Below, in pieces: positions 51,201-64,000 of a stretch of DNA of 64,000 nt (its first letter is position 1; the number at the start of each line of letters is the position of its first letter). This DNA is from Agapetus fuscipes (lineage: Eukaryota; Arthropoda; Insecta; Trichoptera; Glossosomatidae), in contig OX637353.1 of assembly GCA_951799405.1 (NCBI GenBank), positions 8,370,001-8,434,000 of the forward strand, in the 5' to 3' direction. The notes under the pieces were generated by a model. It was not told where the DNA came from, did no database searches, and saw only the letters and a list, made by a program, of their open reading frames with translations. The position numbers and the translations under genes were made by a program.

Positions 51201-54200
51201 TTTCGGAGTGTAGGTATCGACGGGCCCAGTGGCGAATCTTGACGTCATTTTGACGTCAAGATTCGCGAAGTCGAACGCGCTGCGTTTTGGCGCGACTAAA
51301 ATTCTCCGCATTTTATTTTTTTAAATTATCAATGATATTTTTATTTTTACTACAAAAAAAATATATGGTTGTGATCCTTGAAATGTACTCTACAGAACCA
51401 TATTATTTTCAACCGTTTTCCCTACCACTGCAACTACCCTATTGTTTTTACACCAAAAAATAGACACTTCCATTCATCAAATTCAGTAACTATATGCCAT
51501 TGTGTACTGCCATTTTCAGATGGTTGTAGGTAACTATCATTGTAAACTTGTTACAACTATCGTCGTAGACTTGTACCTTCTTGAAATAAAAAGTGAAAGT
51601 TGAATTTGTAAAATATTTTTTTATTGCTTTCTTTCATTTATTTAATCACATATTTATTTCAGCCGAGCAAGCAAATAGTATGTACATTGGCATCAAGAAA
51701 TAAAGATACACAATGATGATACATATTTTAAAAATTAGATTGACGGTCTGGCTATTGAAGACCATCGTCGATGATTCTCCAAACATCTATTATGGCCATC
51801 AAGGCCGTAGCCAAGAGGGGATCAAGGGGGATTGATCCCCCCCCCCCGAAATAAAAAAAAAAGATATTTATTTTAGACTTTTAATAAGTATTCATGAGAC
51901 TGCAGCTATTATCTACAGTCCGCCCGTCTCACTTTGTTGTTATACACAACATTTCCAAATATTCACAAACTTTTAAAAATCATGGCGACACTGCCTGTTT
52001 CTACATGTACTCCTGAGAGGACTTTCTCTTATCTGAAACGCCTCAAAACTTATTTGAGAAATTCCACAGGCCAACAGCTCCACAGGTTTGGCGTTAATGT
52101 CAATCCACCGCAGAATTGACATCGACACCGAGGAGGTATTTGATTTGTTCGCTACAAAGAAAGACTAAATTTAATTTTGTAATAACGTATTAATATAATA
52201 TTTCTGTAATGGTTTTCTGATAAATATGTATGATAAGTAACACCATTTTATTTCTTTTATTAAATTGTATGTTTTTCTACTGTTCCACGAAATCAAACAC
52301 CCCCCTAAATTATTTTTTGGCTACGGCCTTGATGGCCATCAAGAAAAAGCCAAGGTTATGTCTCGGCATGCCCGATGACATGTTTAATAATTATATCAAC
52401 AACAATTTCTGTTTCCAAGTTGACGAACGCGGCAAGCAATCTCCAGGCAAAGTTGACGCCTTGAGGATGCAAAGCGTTGATTTCTACAAATCTAGAGAGC
52501 ATACATACAAGGATGGTAAAGTAAAAGAGCATAACAAATTCTTGAAGAGAATGGCAGGAATTTTCAGGTATTTTGCTGCAATTTGGGTTGGATCACTGTC
52601 CGGCACATACTCACTGTCTGACTTTTGACTACAGACATCGGATTCAACTGCTGGAAATGCAATGTTAAGATGGCATTCAGCATCTGCCAGTAAGTGTGGT
52701 TGGAGACACATGATGGGTGATGAGGCTCTGTCAACTAATGCAGGAGGGTCTGTAGCAGTTGCCTTACTCCTGACGTGCGCCTTCATGTTCACCTGCACAT
52801 GTTTGTCATGTGCGCTACAGGTGATTGAAGATGCATGCACCTCAGCCGTGGAGGTGGAAGGCCCAGGAGAAGGCTCACATTTCTTCAGAAATACGAAGTC
52901 TTTTTCGGCGATCAGCAGTTCGTCTATGTCGGAATATCAGTTTTCTAACAGTGAAAAATGTGTGGAACCCATTGAGGTATATATACGCGGAACCACATAG
53001 TCTTTGAGATGTATGCACAGTCCCTATACGGACTTCCGATAAAAATAAAGAGTTATATTATGAAAAATAAACATCAAAATGATGGTAATAAAGGCTCATC
53101 AAAAGTTCAGTGTAAAGCAAGTTTACAAGTCTACCTACCTCCAAAGCTAGGTAGGCTTGTTAGATTTTGACAGTTAATAATTAACAATTTTGTAAGACTT
53201 TCATTTATGTTCGTAATACACTTGGGCCGTGTTCGGGGAGCTAGCTTGAGCACTGTGAGCGCTTAACAGTAAAATCATCGTTCGGGGAGCTCATTCTGTC
53301 ATTCACAGCACACCTCCCCGAATGGTTTCAAGCGCGCTTTCAGCTGTCAAAACAAACAACTGTCAAAACGTGGTCAAAAAATGGCAGAGCAAGCTCCTGA
53401 TAAACGCAGAATTGTAATAAAAGCATAAAAGCCATTGCTCACCTTGCCCTTGGTGCACTTGGTGCACTTGGTGAACTTTCATAATGTTATAATTGTTCTT
53501 GGCTGATCCCCATGCTGCAAAAACTTTCACTTTTGCTTGATTTGTTGTTTTTTTTATTTTAAAAATGTGGCTGACCACCCATGCTGTAGAAAGCCAATGT
53601 CACCTCTGTTTTAGGGAAGGTAGGCAAGAGTTGCTGGGTGTATGTTCAATTGAGATTTGAGTTTTTATGTTGAAAGTTCAAATGCGGCATGTGCAAGCGC
53701 GAACGTCTGCTTGTGAGAATGAATTTAATGTGAATCACAGATGTGAATCCCCAATGTTACCATCTTTGAAACTTTGGTCAGAATTTTGCTAATTTCACGC
53801 CGTGTTTCAGGAAAAGGCGGCAGGAGTTGCAAGGTTTTATATTTTTACAAATATGGATTTTCAAAATATAGATATACCTACCTAAAAATCTATTTATCCC
53901 TCTCTATCTTCGATGACTTTTTTGGAACCACATTTTTTCTTTAGGATTAAATTAATTTATATGTATAAAAATCCTAAATAAACACAATTTAAGTTTTTGT
54001 TCTTAGCACACAGGTATAAAAATACCTTTCAAGACTAATAAAAAAAACCACCACAGAAATATTTCTTTTTAACACTCCTGAAAAACCCACCTCATTTTTT
54101 TTGCTTTCTTGTTCCTTGAAGTTTGAACTACCTGTGATAGAAATCTTGGCCTCAGTACTTCTAGATTAATTATATAAATTTAAAAGTTATCATGAAAGGT

Positions 54201-57200
54201 ACATACATATTTTAAACTATAGAAGAGGAAGGAATGGCTCAAAAAATAGTCACAACTGAACTCTAATCATCGGAGTTTAATTTCCTTTCAATCAGAGCTG
54301 GTGCTCCGGCACACAACTTGAGTTGGTGCCGACATATGCATCACAACACATCAAGAGCCCTACAATTTGTATATGTAAAAAATGACAATATAATTAATAA
54401 TCAAATAAATTAAAGTTTGGCAGATGAAAACAAATTTGTGTATCAATACATAATTTATTTAAAACCAATATCAAGGTAAAAACAGAAAAGAATGAAGAGG
54501 AGAACATGGGACGGTGGCAGAGGAAGGTGTGGGGACTGATGGCCCAGTTGACAGTTATTGAGTAACGCCAATTTCAAACGACTAATAATCTCTAATTGGT
54601 TGCTTAGGACCGTAGTTAACAGGCCTGTGAAGCTTATAAAAAAACACTCAAACAGATACATGCACTTAGCAACCTCAAAGCTTTTGAATGCGTGCTGCAT
54701 TTTTTCGTCATGACGTTTTAGTGCAGGAGTAATATCACATTTCCTGTTTTGCCCCCGCACTCCGCTCAACATTTTCTTTATTGAACTCCCGGCTCGATGA
54801 CGCCAGGGCCACAGGCTCCATAAAGGGCCGATCTCCCAGGAGATTCTGCATCACCTGGAAGTATGGCCAATCTTTCACACATTGCCAGATTTTTTATTGT
54901 GATCTGACAGACTTAAATGTCCTTCAGGCCAGAATATTTTGATTGGCACTGGAGGCCTGTTACTTTATGGCCATGGGCTATGAGGGATTGGGAAATGCTA
55001 TCCCATACTCTCTTGCTGGAAATTTTCCCGCTTGAAAAGTCTCCCTCTTAGCTCCGGTATATCTCGATAAGCAGGAGGATAGCAGGATGTGTCCACCTAT
55101 ATAAGGATCCTACATCCTCCGCTGTGACCGTTTGGTGATAACTTCAATTATCACCATATTCACATTTACATGCATCTTGCTCCGACAAATATATGGATAC
55201 AGAGTTGTCACAGTCATCTTGCAGCGTTAACAAGACAGTATTTTCGTCCATCATTTTAAATTTATCAATTCCTGAGATCACTTCCAACTACAACCTTCGT
55301 CTTCACCTGACAGCTGTCAAATACACCATTGCCGTGAAGTTAGGAACGCTTACGCCGACCCACCTTCGCAAAAAAGCGAAAATAGCGAACGGCCGAGGTG
55401 TCGTGCGTGACGTCATAGCTCATAATATTTGCTTACGATGAGCTCCCCGAACGGTGTGTGAGTGCTTGAAGCGCTTGAAGCGCGCTCCCCGAACACGGCC
55501 TTGTTAGATTAGGCATTTTTTTGACGTTTTCTACGATAAAGTAAAAAAAGTTGTCTATGGATTGTGGACTTGTAAATTGTAGCTTGTTCTTTACAAGTTG
55601 TGTATTTGTAGTTTCAAAATACACTAGTTCCGTCAGAAGCTACAATTGTTAACTTGTACGTTGAAAATACAGGCCCCTGATCATAAACAGACTATATTTT
55701 CAAAAGAACAACGAAATACATGAAGGATTAAGAATAGCTGCCATACATTTTTTTTGGTTTCTTCAATATTTAACACTCTCCTGGCGTTCATTTTAAAATT
55801 CTGAAGGTTTATTTACAATGATCAAGTTTTTTTTGTAAATGTCAATATTTTTTGGAAGAAAACTTTTTTCAATGACAATTTTTTTCAAACAAAATTTTGA
55901 AAAACCTGATTTTCACAAAAAAGTCAAATTTATAAGTAAAAAAATCAACTATTTTGATGATACATATACAATTATAATTTAGCAAAATGTAATGATATGT
56001 AATAGGGCAATCACGCCAAGTATATATTTTGCATACTTGCCATACAAACTAAAAAAATATATTGCTCTGCAGGCGGCCATTTTGAATTTATAGGCCTCAT
56101 ACTCGAATTTTGAATGCATTTTAGGAAATTCCATAAATGTTGAAGAAACTTTTTTTCTACGGCAAATTTCTTTGAACAAATATTTAAAAAGTAAAATTTC
56201 ATATAAAGTGTATATAAAAGTAAAGTATAAAAGTGTAAGTAAATACTATATTGATACGCAAAAAATAGGGGGAATCTGAATGTTTACAAATGCTTATTTC
56301 TGATATTTACCATATACACTCATTTAAAAATCAGATAAAAATCATCCCGCTGGTGGCCAATTTTAGTTAAAAGACCCCAATTAAAGGTATTTCATTATAG
56401 GAATGTTCTGACGGTGGTAAATTTTGGATTCATTCAATAGAAGTTGCATTTTGTATAGGCATTAAAATTATTTTTTTATTAATTATTCTTTCTCAAATAA
56501 TAATTATTATTATAATAATTCCTACTTGAAATTATCGTGTCTTTTTATAATCCAAACAAATGTTGGAAGAAACTTTCTCTCAATAAATAAGACTTTCTAA
56601 CAAAAGTTGTAAATACCTACATACGCAAAATTCCGAAATCATAACTTGCAAGTAGCGCAGCGATCGCATTTACAAACATGTAGAATTGAATTTTGGCATG
56701 TGACCTAATGATAAAAATATTTAATAACCCCCAAAATAAAAATTAAAATTAAACAGATTTTCAAGTAGCCACCATACATTTTTTTTGGGTTTTAACGGGT
56801 TTTTTGCGTCCACTTTAAACTTGAGTGGTGAATTTTCCCAGTTCGTTATAGATTCTGCTAATTTCAATTAAATGTTGAAGAAAACTATTTTTTATGGCGA
56901 ATTTCTTAGAACAACACCACAGAGTATATAGGTACTGACCCCGTTAACTAGTATTTTGCTACTGGTAACCTTGTTTTATAATATCGGTAGCCATATTGGA
57001 ATCCATCTTGGGTGTGGACATACTTGGGCACAATGGGAAGGAGTAAGGAGGAAGGAGAAGAGGTGTTTTTTTTTAACTGAAATCAGAATGAGCGTAAATA
57101 AAATTGAAATAATAATTTATATTTACCTACTGTTATTCATTTAAAAAAAGAGTTTAAGTGTTAATTAACTTTGTATTGTTTATTATTTATTAAATTACTG

Positions 57201-60200
57201 TTTTTTTTTATAAAAAACTGATTAATAAATATATATTTAATGATGGTTGAACTGTGCTTAGCACCGGCCTGTTAGGCCGTGTTCGGGGAGCTAGCTTGAG
57301 CACTTTGAACGCTTACAGTAAAAATCGTGGTGGGGGTAGCTCGATCGCAAACCTCCCCGAACGATAAAAAGCGAATTTCATATGTCAACCACACAGCAGC
57401 TGTCAAAGCTCGGCAGAACGGATGCAGATTTATCTTGAAACGCATTATTGAGCCATGATTCTAATATTTCCAGCAGAATTTTCAATTATTGAAGAGCTTT
57501 TGATATCTCGAATCCATTATTTAACATTAATAATTGTGTCTAATATTCGTGTTGTTGAGGTTAGCTGTCAACTGTCAGTGGAACTGTATGAACCATTGGT
57601 GTGAAGTTCGAACGCTTCAGCCGACCCACCTTCGCAAAAAAGCGAAAATAGCGAACGGTCGAGGCGTCGTGCGTGACGTCATACCTCATAATATTTGCTT
57701 ACGATGAGCTCCCCGAACGGTGTGTGAGTGCTTGAAGCGCTTGAAGCGCGCTCCCCGAACACGGCCTTAGACGCCGTCGATCGTCTCAAACGTCAACTCT
57801 GTGAACGTCAATGCGTCAAGCGTATTTGAAATTAACTGTTATATTTTCACTGCAATTGAAGAGAGTGTAGAGATTAATGAAATCAAGAAGACTCCAGTGT
57901 CCGGAAATGTAGCACGTGCAGAAGACTCCAGGATCATCAGAACTGTCTTGAATGGTGCCCCCTCAGGTGTTAACCACGTAGACGAGGATGCGGTGGGCAG
58001 AGAACTTCGAAGCTGACGCCGAAGTTTTGGGAGTGAGGGGACCATCTGTGGGGGCCATGGAGGGAAGCAGCACAAGGCAGAGTCCTGGAGGATTGTGGTG
58101 CAGGAGTCCCTGGATCCTTTAAGGCTGATGAGCCGAAGGAAGTGAAAGTAAAGTGTATAGATTTCATATTATAAACATTTCCAGTCCTCAGACCATCATC
58201 AGGACAATCATCAGGGATCCAAAACTTTTGCAAGAAATACAGATACAGAATGCCAGTGTCCTTGACAATATTATCTTCTCTGGCAGGTGCCTATTTGATT
58301 GTTTATCTACCTACTTAGTTTATTTTTGCCATATCATTTGTGTTGTTTATTATTTTTTTTCTTTGCACAGTGTACCTATATTTTTGTGATTGTATGACTA
58401 ATCTTTTTTGAATAAATAAATATTGTGCAAAATATAATCGTTTTATTTTGACAGCTTTAGCAATAATAATAATATTTATTAATAATATCAGGGCAGATAA
58501 TAATATATGAATATAGTGGTGTGGGTGTACCCGCCTGTCGCGTGTTTATACACACATGCATACAAGATCAAAGTCCGAATAGGTACTTGTTGAGGCAGCG
58601 AAGCAAGAAAGACGGAGAAGGGGGTTTCGAAGTACGTACCTACCTCAAAGCTATAGAGTGGCTTCTCTATGAACAACCAGTGCGATTCATTAGATTCTGG
58701 TTTTTCCGGAGCAATGTTCGAAATTGTTAGCTCGGACTTAGTGACGCTAGTCCGCGCTAGTCCGAAACAGGAAAATCGTTATTCATTAGCCAAAATTTGA
58801 TCCGTGCTACTTGATCTACTTCCGGTTCGACTTTAAGTCGTGTTTGCTGTTAAGAAAAATTAAAAACCCTACTTTGTAGTAGGTATTTTGGGGGATTTCT
58901 ATTTTTTTGTGTGCTTTGTCTATGAACACTGCTGCGTTATCAAACATTGGAGTGTCAACTGTCAAACAAGATGCAAACAAGTTATTCGTGGGCACGTGCG
59001 TTTGATATCAAAAACTGAATAGAAAACATGGAGGAAAAGAAAAAGAGAGATACCAATTGGACGGTGGAAGAAAAAGTAAGCATCATTGCAATATACTTAG
59101 TGAAAGTTTGAAACTTTATTTAACACTTTTTAATCTTTTTTTGTCAATAAGTTACGCAGTTATTTATTTTGTTGTTAAGGTTTTTTTGCGAGAACTGGTG
59201 GCCGAGAATCCCGTTGTTGAAGATAAAGCTGGCACATACCATGGTACAGCTGCAAAGAAGAAGGCGTGGGTGGATATTGAAAGAAGGTAAGGTTTGTTTT
59301 CGTTATGCACTCGAAACATTCAAATGGTTGACTTATTGTGAGCTCTCTAAAATTGTAATTAAATGCAATATAAAATATATAGTAGGACGTGAATACAGGT
59401 CTAACCCAAGTTGCTGTGAGGCGAAATAAAGTTGGTGCTGCCGATTAGCTGCGCAGTATCAGCTTTTTTATTTGTATATACTGACCAGGAATCAATAAAT
59501 ATTTCGGCAGCTTTATCACACACGGCGTCACCGTCACGATTGGCAAAGGAGATGGGATTCGTCAATTCGCGGCCGAACCACTTTTTCTTTCTTTCCATCT
59601 GTTCACGAAAGATATGATGCAAAGTGGCTGGTCCCGGACCATTGGGCCAGTCATGAATTGACTGGTCATGGTAATTTTAAAGCGCGGCTTTTCCAGCTCG
59701 GCTTAGCGGGTGGGTCGGATTGCAATTGTGGCGCAGAACTGCAGGACGTGCGACACGTCCTGTGGGACTGTGACGCGTTGCGGTCCGCTCGAGAAGCGCT
59801 CTTCAACGCTGTCCGTCCCAGTGTGGGACCGATCGGATATAAGGACTTCGTTGCCACCAAATCAAACTTTGAGGCCTTCAGCAAATTTTGTGCGTTCTAT
59901 GGCGAGAACTGAACTTTTCACAACTATTACCCCTTCCTTTTCTACCACTTCAACTGGTTGGCAACGCTAGTCAGGAGAGCTCCTCCCGAGGCATGTTCTG
60001 TAACATCTCGCACTGCCGCTTATTAAATGAATTGGGGATTCCCGGAATTGTTGCACTCTGTTGCAGTAGATTTAAATTTCACTGATCAGTGATTGCCTTC
60101 AGGGAGTCACCCTTGCTACACTTGAGAGAATGTTTAGCTTCACGGGAGGGCCTTCTGCCACTTGTTATCTACTCTTTAGTTTGCATGTGAGTCCTGTGAC

Positions 60201-63200
60201 ACATCCCCGGATAGGATGGATATACAGGGCGTGGGTCAGTGGCGGGAGTCCGAGCCTTTTAACAAGTTCTTCTTTCATTTCAGATTCAATTTGGAAAACG
60301 CAAAAAAGAGGGAAATTACACAGCTGAAGATTCAGTGGAAGACTATGAAACAGAAAGCAAAGAAGAACATATCAGCCTACAGGGCTGCTACAAGGCTGAC
60401 AGGGGGTGGCAACCGTCCACCGAGCCCAACTTTGGAAGATCAGCGAATTGCTGAAATTGTACCGGGGGATTTTGTCATGGATAAAAATATTTTTGATAGC
60501 GATGGCATGGACCATAGTTATTGGAAGGTATTGTAATTTTTTGTCAACTTAAGTTCTATTTTCTTTTTATTTATTTTTGAGTCTGAGAAAATGCCCTTCA
60601 TTTGTCAGCTACAAACATCGATGATTGATGACATTATATATTTTCAGTTCCACGAAGAAAAAAAAGCTACAGTGGCAGTATCAGATTCTATACAGCCTTT
60701 CTCTCCTCTGCCATTGGCAGAGTCAGTGGTTGTTGAAGTTGATTTTGATTTGGACGGAATGGATGTTATTATGGCGCCAGAGCCTGAGTCCAAGCCCTTG
60801 CCCCTGCCACTGCCTCAGCCCCAGCAACAGCCTGATGTTAATACATGCGAAACACCTCGTGCTCGATCAACAACAAAAAAAGGTAATAATATTTACAAAC
60901 TTTTTTACAAAAAACTCACATTCCTTAGTGGGATTTTTACAATTAATACTATTCATTACCCACATAATTACTTTTTTGTTTGTCACCTTTGTTTCAGAAA
61001 AATCAAAATGATAAGGATGACATCCAATTAATAAAAATGATCAAAAATGGGCAAATCATTAAACAGCAAGCCCGGACTGAATATGCTACGACAAAATGTA
61101 AACAAGAAGCAGAACTTCATGAGATGACCAAAGTTCATCTACAGAGGTTGCAACAACTGGAATATCAACAGCAACAACTGCAATGTCAACAGCAACAGCT
61201 GAGACTGGAGCAAGAAGAATACAAACTAAAGATAGTCAAGGCGGAGTGGGAAAAAATGGGAAAATGAATTGTTTAGTACATAATACTTGGAATAAATATT
61301 TGAAATATATCATGATGTAGTTTTAATAAAGATATAGCTTATACCATATTTTGCAGTGGTCAGAATTTATGTACTTGAGAAGTGTGTGATGAGAATGGAT
61401 AAATGACTAAGGAAGGTGAGAATTTAACCAATAGCTTTTTTTTGAAATATTGTTAAAAATTGGAAGATGTAAGATTGAGGGTGCGAAAGAATGTGATGAG
61501 ATGGTTTGGACATTTTGAAAGAATGGATAATGAATGCCCGACAAAGAGTATCTATAGAGGAAAAGTAAGAGGGAAAACCGAGAAAATAATGTTTGGATCA
61601 AATTAGTGAAATCGTAAAGGTTTAGGATATACAGAGTGAATGCAAAAAAAGACGATTTATGAAAAGGTTGATGGATGTGAATGAACTGCGAGAAGTATGT
61701 CAGGATAGGAATAATTGGAGGCAACTCTGTAGGTTCTGGCCACCCCTAGTGGAATGGCAACAGTGTTACAGTTAAAAAAAAGGAGTTAAATTATTAGTTA
61801 ATAATAATTAAAAAATCTGAAAATGACCAAATTTCAATAGTCATCTCCAAATTTTTTTTTATGGATTCAGTAGTTGACCACCCCATAAACTACTAAATTT
61901 TGAGAGAAAATGTTAAAGGCAAGAGAAGAATGGCTTGATCAATTAACTAAAGTTGATAAATAATATAATTTTAAAAATGAATGTAGGTACCTGTGGATAA
62001 AGTGAAATGAATGCTCTCATAGAAATGCAGGTTCTGGCTGCCACTAGTGGAATGGTAACAGTTACATGACTACAAAGTTGCCTCAGCGAAATGACTGACA
62101 CAAGAGTGACAAGATAATATGTTTATTAAAATAATGCATAGGTATGTATTACAAAAATCATTTATGAACATTCCATATTTATTGATACCTAATAGAAAAC
62201 ATAACACACAATTTCAAGAATTTATATAGAAAGTATCATTCAGTCTTTTGAGTTGTTTAACAAATGAACAAAACACAATACAATAACAATATACAATAAT
62301 AAGCTGCAAAGATATATTTTAACATTTACAATTCACATCTTATGCACACACAAAATAAATCATATGGATGTTCGCGCATACGTATGTATTTTCAAATGTG
62401 TCAACAATAAAAAAAAATGTAAATGAACATAAGCTCTGCAACTCTGGCCACCTTTCCCTGAAACAGGGGTGGCATTGGCGAAATTGAAGCAATTTTTACA
62501 GTATGGGTGGTCAACCGCATACCAACCTATGAGTTAAGGATAACATAATAAAAATTACAATAAAATAATATTAAAAATACATTAAGAAAACATTAATAAA
62601 AATTAAAAAAAAAAAAAATAGTTTTCACCAGATTTGCAAAAAAGACGCCATTTTTTCGATCACACACTTATTGCAAAATCATTTATAATAGAAACGTAAC
62701 ACACAATTTGAAGCATTTATATAGAAAGTATCATTCAGTCTTTTCAGTTGTTTTACAAATTAACAATAATAGAAACGTAACACAGAATTTCAAGCATTTA
62801 TATAGAAAGTATCATTCAGTCTTTTGAGTTGTTTAACCAATGAACATAACACACTTATTGAAAAATCATTTATAATAGAAACATAACACACAATTTCAAG
62901 CATGTATATAGAAAGTATCATTCAGTCTTTTGAGTTGTTTAACCAATGAACATAACACACTTATTGAAAAATCATTTATAATAGAAACATAACACACAAT
63001 TTCAAGCATGTATATAGAAAGTATCATTCAGTCTTTTGAGTTGTTTAACCAATGAACATAACACACTTATTGAAAAATCATTTATAATAGAAACATAACA
63101 CACAATTTCAAGCATGTATATAGAAAGTATCATTCAGTCTTTTGAGTTGTTTAACCAATGAACATAACACACTTATTGAAAAATCATTTATAATAGAAAC

Positions 63201-64000
63201 ATAACACACAATTTCAAGCATGTATATAGAAAGTATCATTCAGTCTTTTGAGTTGTTTAACCAATGAACATAACACACTTATTGAAAAATCATTTATAAT
63301 AGAAACATAACACACAATTTCAAGCATGTATATAGAAAGTATCATTCAGTCTTTTGAGTTGTTTAACCAATGAACATAACACACTTATTGAAAAATCATT
63401 TATAATAGAAACATAACACACAATTTCAAGCATGTATATAGAAAGTATCATTCAGTCTTTTGAGTTGTTTAACCAATGAACATAACACACTTATTGAAAA
63501 ATCATTTATAATAGAAACATAACACACAATTTCAAGCATGTATATAGAAAGTATCATTCAGTCTTTTGAGTTGTTTAACCAATGAACATAACACACTTAT
63601 TGAAAAATCATTTATAATAGAAACATAACACACAATTTCAAGCATGTATATAGAAAGTATCATTCAGTCTTTTGAGTTGTTTAACCAATGAACATAACAC
63701 ACTTATTGAAAAATCATTTATAATAGAAACATAACACACAATTTCAAGCATGTATATAGAAAGTATCATTCAGTCTTTTGAGTTGTTTAACCAATGAACA
63801 TAACACACTTATTGAAAAATCATTTATAATAGAAACATAACACACAATTTCAAGCATGTATATAGAAAGTATCATTCAGTCTTTTGAGTTGTTTAACCAA
63901 TGAACATAACACACTTATTGAAAAATCATTTATAATAGAAACATAACACACAATTTCAAGCATGTATATAGAAAGTATCATTCAGTCTTTTGAGTTGTTT

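Overview
The window is nuclear DNA of an animal, almost certainly an insect. It is AT-rich (apart from one GC-rich retroelement), coding exons are short with GT-AG introns, and three single-copy eukaryotic genes are recognisable: an AMN1-type leucine-rich-repeat gene, clathrin light chain and the mitochondrial import chaperone Tim8. The rest is a very dense, nested set of transposable elements typical of arthropods. I cannot fix the insect order from sequence alone.

Layout. 1-1040 is a tandem array of a ~262 bp interspersed repeat ('family A'), which recurs more than 20 times in both orientations. 2581-4236 (minus) is a two-exon gene for a 437-aa protein with the Cys/basic N-terminal region seen in many arthropod transposase-related proteins, here without a visible DDE domain. 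5.27-12.7 kb is repeat-filled: an R1/I-type LINE, a tRNA-derived SINE, a deleted mariner, a composite 5S rRNA plus tRNA SINE and another LINE tail. 13055-18182 is a DIRS-type tyrosine-recombinase retrotransposon on the minus strand with inverted terminal repeats and an internal complementary region; it is broken, and carries an in-frame 62-codon triplication.

18480-27005 (plus) holds the last four exons of the AMN1 homologue. Its 6.8 kb intron contains a 3927 bp TTAA-flanked element with very long inverted repeats, each arm carrying two tRNA-like sequences. 27.8-30.2 kb has a 711 bp palindromic element and a 1649 bp element with 25 bp terminal inverted repeats. 30732-33217 (minus) is clathrin light chain, with a candidate 12-nt microexon, and 33932-34342 (plus) is Tim8; the two are divergent across about 0.7 kb.

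35.15-39.1 kb is a Ty3/gypsy element of CsRn1 type, cut off in the integrase. 40248-42046 is a non-autonomous Helitron inserted exactly between A and T of a family A copy. 43.2-45.0 kb is a PIF/Harbinger gene pair: the transposase exon lies antisense inside the intron of a MADF/BESS gene. 45799-47320 looks like a solo LTR whose empty site is visible at 39 kb. 49.0-50.4 kb is a broken SWIM zinc-finger gene. 50.4-57.8 kb has several DNA-element families, including one that seems to have copied a host fragment and one with 3-bp target duplications seen twice.

59028-61267 (plus) is a Myb/SANT-like gene with a LINE tail in an intron. From about 62.14 kb to the window end is a 106 bp satellite. The host genes have housekeeping roles (vesicle coat, mitochondrial import, LRR adaptor) and do not form a pathway; the shared theme is repeated insertion of mobile DNA into introns and into older mobile DNA.
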